From Burkholderiales bacterium (GTDB lineage Bacteria; Pseudomonadota; Gammaproteobacteria; Burkholderiales; SHXO01), in the NCBI GenBank assembly GCA_026125625.1, contig JAHCKU010000093.1, positions 1 to 9,314 on the forward strand: DNA of 9,314 nt, written 5' to 3'. This document shows positions 6,787 through 9,314 of this stretch, in pieces (within the stretch, counting starts at the first letter, position 1; the number at the start of each line of letters is the position of its first letter). Made by a program: the position numbers and the translations under genes. The notes under the pieces were generated by a model. The model had not been told where the DNA came from and made no database searches. It worked only from the letters and a program-made list of their open reading frames with translations.

Positions 6787-7143
6787 ATGAATTCCCTCAA
6801 GCTGCTGGCTGCACCCGCGTGCGCGCTGCTGCTGCTCGCCTGCACCTCGCTTCCCGCACCCGACTACCCGCTTCAGCATCCGGCCAATCCCGCCGCAGCC
6901 GCAGCGCCGGTAGACGATCCCCGCTCCGCGCTCGCCGACTACCGGCCGGCGGATGGACGAACGCCGTCGTCCAGCCATGTGCCGACGCAGGCCCATGAGC
7001 ATGCGGGCCATCATCATCCGGCCACGCCATCGGCCGATCCGCACGCCGGCCACACGCAGCATTCGAGCGCGCCGGACGCGGCTCGGGATGCCGCGCATGA
7101 GCACCCACCGACGCAGGAGGACGAGCATGCGCAGCATCACTAG
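6787..7143 (+). CDS. Small His-rich lipoprotein, probable periplasmic metal binder
   Basis: A 118-residue protein with a lipoprotein signal peptide: Lys at 5, a hydrophobic run and the lipobox LLAC with C19 as the lipidated Cys. The residue after it is Thr, not Asp, which predicts outer-membrane sorting. The middle is Ala/Pro-rich and unstructured. The C-terminal half has about 14 His in roughly 55 residues, in clusters such as HEHAGHHH, PHAGH and HEH, ending EHAQHH. The likely role is to buffer or pass on metal (copper, by context) in the periplasm; I do not recognise a family. The start is supported by GGAG at 6777-6780. The last 17 bases overlap the next gene. The PTQ...EHA motif occurs twice through a DNA duplication. 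Confidence 0.8.
   Translation: MNSLKLLAAPACALLLLACTSLPAPDYPLQHPANPAAAAAPVDDPRSALADYRPADGRTPSSSHVPTQAHEHAGHHHPATPSADPHAGHTQHSSAPDAARDAAHEHPPTQEDEHAQHH
6982..7139 (+). repeat. Two-copy 32-bp direct repeat in the lipoprotein gene
   Basis: Copies at 6982-7013 and 7108-7139 are 126 bases (42 codons) apart and agree at 25 of 32 positions by eye, including the runs CCGACGCAGG and GAGCATGCG. They encode the two His-rich PTQ...EHA...HH segments of the lipoprotein. The second copy also contains the ribosome binding site and ATG of the following TolC gene; the first copy has the matching ATG (7001) but CCC in place of the AGG that completes the ribosome binding site. Confidence 0.6.
7115..7120 (+). promoter_or_regulatory. 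Ribosome binding site fixing the TolC-family start
   Basis: AGGAGG, a perfect Shine-Dalgarno core, lies six bases before the ATG at 7127. It decides the start of the TolC-family gene: the frame is open further upstream (to 6953), but only this ATG follows a good site and begins a lipoprotein signal peptide. It lies inside the end of the preceding lipoprotein gene. Confidence 0.85.
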
Positions 7144-8548
7144 AACGCTGCTGGGCGCGGCCGTGATCGTCACCGGGTTGAGCGGGTGCGCGACCACGGA
7201 TCCGCAGCACGGCTTCACCCAGGTCCAGGGCAGCCTGGCATCGCGGCTGGACAGCGAAATACGCTGGCTGCGCGAGGACCAGGAAGCCGAAGTACGCGCA
7301 ACGCTCGACCGGCTCCTGTCGCGACCGCTGACAGCGGGCTCCGCAGTGCAGATCGCGCTGCTGAACAATCCTCGCCTGCAGGCCGATTTCGAACGGCTGG
7401 GTATTGCGCAGGCCGATCTGGTCGAGGCCGGACTGCTGGACAATCCGGTGTTGTCGCTCACCGTGTACTCGGGTAGTCCAGGCACCATCACCGAAGCCGG
7501 CATCGTGCAGGATCTGATCGGCCTGCTGAGCCTCTCGGCGCGCAAAAAGATCGCCGGTGCGCAAGCCGGGCAGGTGATCGCCACCACGGCCCAGCGCGTG
7601 CTGGAGCTGACGGCGCAGGTCAAGACGCAGTACTACACCGTGGTCGGCGATGCGCAGGCGCTGGAGCTTGCCCGGCAGGTGGTGGCGAGCACGGAGGCAG
7701 CGGCGGAGTTCGCGCGACGACAGCTGGAGGCCGGCAATCTGAGCCGGCGCGAGCAGGCGCTGCAGCAGGCCTTCCACGCGCAAAGCGTGCTCGAGCTGGC
7801 GCAGTCCCAGGCGCAACTGGCTGCCGAGCGCGAGAAGCTCAATGCGCTGCTGGGGTTGTGGGGCGAGGACACGCGCTGGAACACGGTCGATCGCCTGCCG
7901 GAGCTGCCGCAGACGCTGCCGCCTCTGGACGGCGTCGAGCACACTGCCGTGGCGCAACGGCTCGATCTGCAGGCCGCGCGCAAGGAAGCCGAGGCGGCAG
8001 CCCAGGCGTCGCATCTGACACGCCAGTTCCGCTTCCTGGCCCCGTTGGGGTTGGGTGTGGCCTACAAGCGCGAGGCCGACGGTGAAGATTTCTTCGGGCC
8101 CGAAATCGAGATCGGACTGCCGATCTTCAACCGCGGTCAGGCGCGCCTGGAACGCGCGCGCGCTGAGTCGACCATGCACGCGCGCAACGTCGCTGCGCTG
8201 GCGGTGGAGATCCGCGCGCAGGCACGGGCTGCGCGCAGGCAGGTGCAGGCCGCCAGCGAAACCGTACGCCACTACGAGCAGGCGCTGCTGCCGCTGCAGC
8301 AATCGATCGTGGACGAGACGCTGAAGTTCTACAACGGCATGCAGATCGGCGTCTACGACCTCCTGCTGGCGCAGCAGGCGCAAGTGCACGGCGCGCGCCA
8401 GTACGTCACCGCCAAGAAGACGTTCTGGCATGCCTGGGTCGATCTCGAACGCGCCCTGGGTGGCCGCATTCCCGTCTCCGTCTCCGCCCCAACCCCTGTG
8501 CAGCCGCAGCCCGAAGCAGCGCCGGCGCACGGCCACGAACACGAGTGA
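7127..8548 (+). CDS. TolC-family outer-membrane efflux lipoprotein with His-rich C-terminus
   Basis: A 473-residue outer-membrane channel protein of the TolC/OEP family (the type including CusC and CzcC), which forms the exit duct of export systems. The signal peptide ends in the lipobox LSGC (C21), so the protein is lipid-anchored. The first OEP repeat shows AVQIALLNNPRLQADFE with alternating helices (about 67-105) and a TVYSG strand. Long Ala/Gln/Glu/Arg-rich coiled-coil helices follow, then the second repeat with FGPEIEIGLPIFNRGQAR and FYNGMQIGVYDLLLAQQAQ. The C-terminus is Pro-rich and ends AHGHEHE, a possible metal site not typical of the family. The gene overlaps the lipoprotein gene by 17 bases and is followed six bases later by a multicopper oxidase, so metal export or detoxification is the likely role. 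No partner pump or adaptor protein is in view. Confidence 0.92.
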   Translation: MRSITRTLLGAAVIVTGLSGCATTDPQHGFTQVQGSLASRLDSEIRWLREDQEAEVRATLDRLLSRPLTAGSAVQIALLNNPRLQADFERLGIAQADLVEAGLLDNPVLSLTVYSGSPGTITEAGIVQDLIGLLSLSARKKIAGAQAGQVIATTAQRVLELTAQVKTQYYTVVGDAQALELARQVVASTEAAAEFARRQLEAGNLSRREQALQQAFHAQSVLELAQSQAQLAAEREKLNALLGLWGEDTRWNTVDRLPELPQTLPPLDGVEHTAVAQRLDLQAARKEAEAAAQASHLTRQFRFLAPLGLGVAYKREADGEDFFGPEIEIGLPIFNRGQARLERARAESTMHARNVAALAVEIRAQARAARRQVQAASETVRHYEQALLPLQQSIVDETLKFYNGMQIGVYDLLLAQQAQVHGARQYVTAKKTFWHAWVDLERALGGRIPVSVSAPTPVQPQPEAAPAHGHEHE

Positions 8549-8554
8549 GGAATC

Positions 8555-9314
8555 ATGATCACCAGACGACAACTATTGAAAGGCGGTGCGGCAATGCTCA
8601 GCGGCGCCGTTGCATCCGCCGCATTCCGCCCCGCCTCCGCACAGGCCAGCGCCGCAGCGCGCACGCAGCCGCCGCTGGCGCCGCCCGCCGGCCAGCACTA
8701 CACACCGGTGGTGACGCCCAACGGCGGAACGCTGCCATACAAGCTGCACGACGGCGTCAAGGTGTTCCATTTGATCGCCGAACCGGTCGAACGCGAGTTC
8801 GCGCCCGGCATGACCGTCCGGTGCTGGGGCTACAACGGCCAGACCCCGGGTCCGACCATCGAGTGCGTGGAAGGCGACCGCGTGCGCATCCTGGTCACCA
8901 ATCGCCTGCCCGAGCACACCAGCGTGCACTGGCACGGCATCTTCCTGCCCAACGGCATGGACGGCGTGGCCGGGCTTACACAGCCCCACATCCAGCCGGG
9001 TGAGACCTTCGCCTACGAGTTCACCCTGCGCCAGAACGGTACTTTCATGTACCACCCGCACGCCGATGAGATGGTGCAGATGGCACTGGGCATGCAAGGC
9101 TTCTTCATCGTGCATCCGCGCGAGCCGGAGCAGCCACGCATCGACCGCGACTACTGCATCATGCTGATGAGCTTCGCCGTGCATGCAGGCACCTGGCGGC
9201 CGGATCCGTCGGTCATGACCGACTTCAACATGTGGACCTTCAACAGCCGGATTTTCCCGGGCACCGATGCCCTGGTCGCCGGTCTGGGCGAGCGCGTGCG
9301 CATCCGCTTTGCCA
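8555..9314 (+). CDS. Multicopper oxidase, Tat-exported (partial, 3' end outside the window)
   Basis: The first 253 codons of a multicopper oxidase; the frame is still open at the window end. The start MITRRQLLKGG has the twin-arginine motif (R4, R5), with a likely cleavage after ASA (27-29), so the enzyme is exported folded with its copper. The first cupredoxin domain holds NGQTPGPTIEC (94-104), the copper ligands HWHG (H125, H127) and YHPHAD (H167, H169), with LTQPHIQPGETF between them. These are ligands of the type 2/type 3 copper cluster. The remaining ligands, including the type 1 site, should lie beyond the window. Such enzymes oxidise Cu(I) to less toxic Cu(II) or oxidise organic substrates; the context favours copper tolerance. 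GAGGA at 8547-8551 precedes the ATG closely. The gene lies six bases after the TolC-family gene, so the two are almost certainly co-transcribed. Confidence 0.93.
   Translation, partial: MITRRQLLKGGAAMLSGAVASAAFRPASAQASAAARTQPPLAPPAGQHYTPVVTPNGGTLPYKLHDGVKVFHLIAEPVEREFAPGMTVRCWGYNGQTPGPTIECVEGDRVRILVTNRLPEHTSVHWHGIFLPNGMDGVAGLTQPHIQPGETFAYEFTLRQNGTFMYHPHADEMVQMALGMQGFFIVHPREPEQPRIDRDYCIMLMSFAVHAGTWRPDPSVMTDFNMWTFNSRIFPGTDALVAGLGERVRIRFA

Noticed and set aside
6797..8572. Long open frame on the minus strand opposite the TolC-family gene
   Set aside because: The + strand has a clear lipobox, ribosome binding site and OEP repeats; the antisense protein is Arg/Ala/Leu-rich without recognisable domains.
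1..9314. CRISPR arrays, tRNA or rRNA genes, phage or integrase genes
   Set aside because: I looked for regularly spaced repeats, tRNA-like folds and recombinase motifs and saw none.

Overview
The window is GC-rich, densely coded DNA with every supported gene on the + strand, as expected of a proteobacterium. A stand-alone ArgA-type N-acetylglutamate synthase, YggX, a PPK1, a CYTH-CHAD protein and SixA together suggest a beta- or gammaproteobacterium. I cannot place it more finely from sequence alone.

Left part (1-1865): argA (arginine biosynthesis), then a roughly 155-bp inverted-repeat-bounded element resembling a small non-coding mobile repeat, abutting the argA stop codon. After it comes yggX (iron trafficking / oxidative damage protection).

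Middle part (1878-6227): a compact, apparently co-transcribed polyphosphate/phosphate-chemistry block. It holds ppk1 (polyphosphate kinase), a CYTH-CHAD protein whose GTG start overlaps the ppk1 stop, and sixA (phosphohistidine phosphatase). PPK1 works through a phosphohistidine intermediate, CHAD domains are associated with polyphosphate, CYTH domains hydrolyse triphosphates and SixA removes phosphate from histidine, so the four activities are chemically related.

Right part (6228-9314): a likely periplasmic copper/metal-handling operon. It starts with a small secreted Cys/His-rich protein (possibly translated from a leaderless mRNA). A 134-bp intergenic stretch with a strong hairpin follows. 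Then come a His-rich lipoprotein, a TolC-family outer-membrane lipoprotein with a His-rich C-terminus, and a Tat-exported multicopper oxidase cut by the window edge. Three consecutive exported proteins carry His-rich tracts, and an outer-membrane channel sits directly beside a copper oxidase with no inner-membrane pump visible yet. This is the least ordinary part of the window. A short duplication inside the lipoprotein gene lies over the ribosome binding site and start of the TolC gene.
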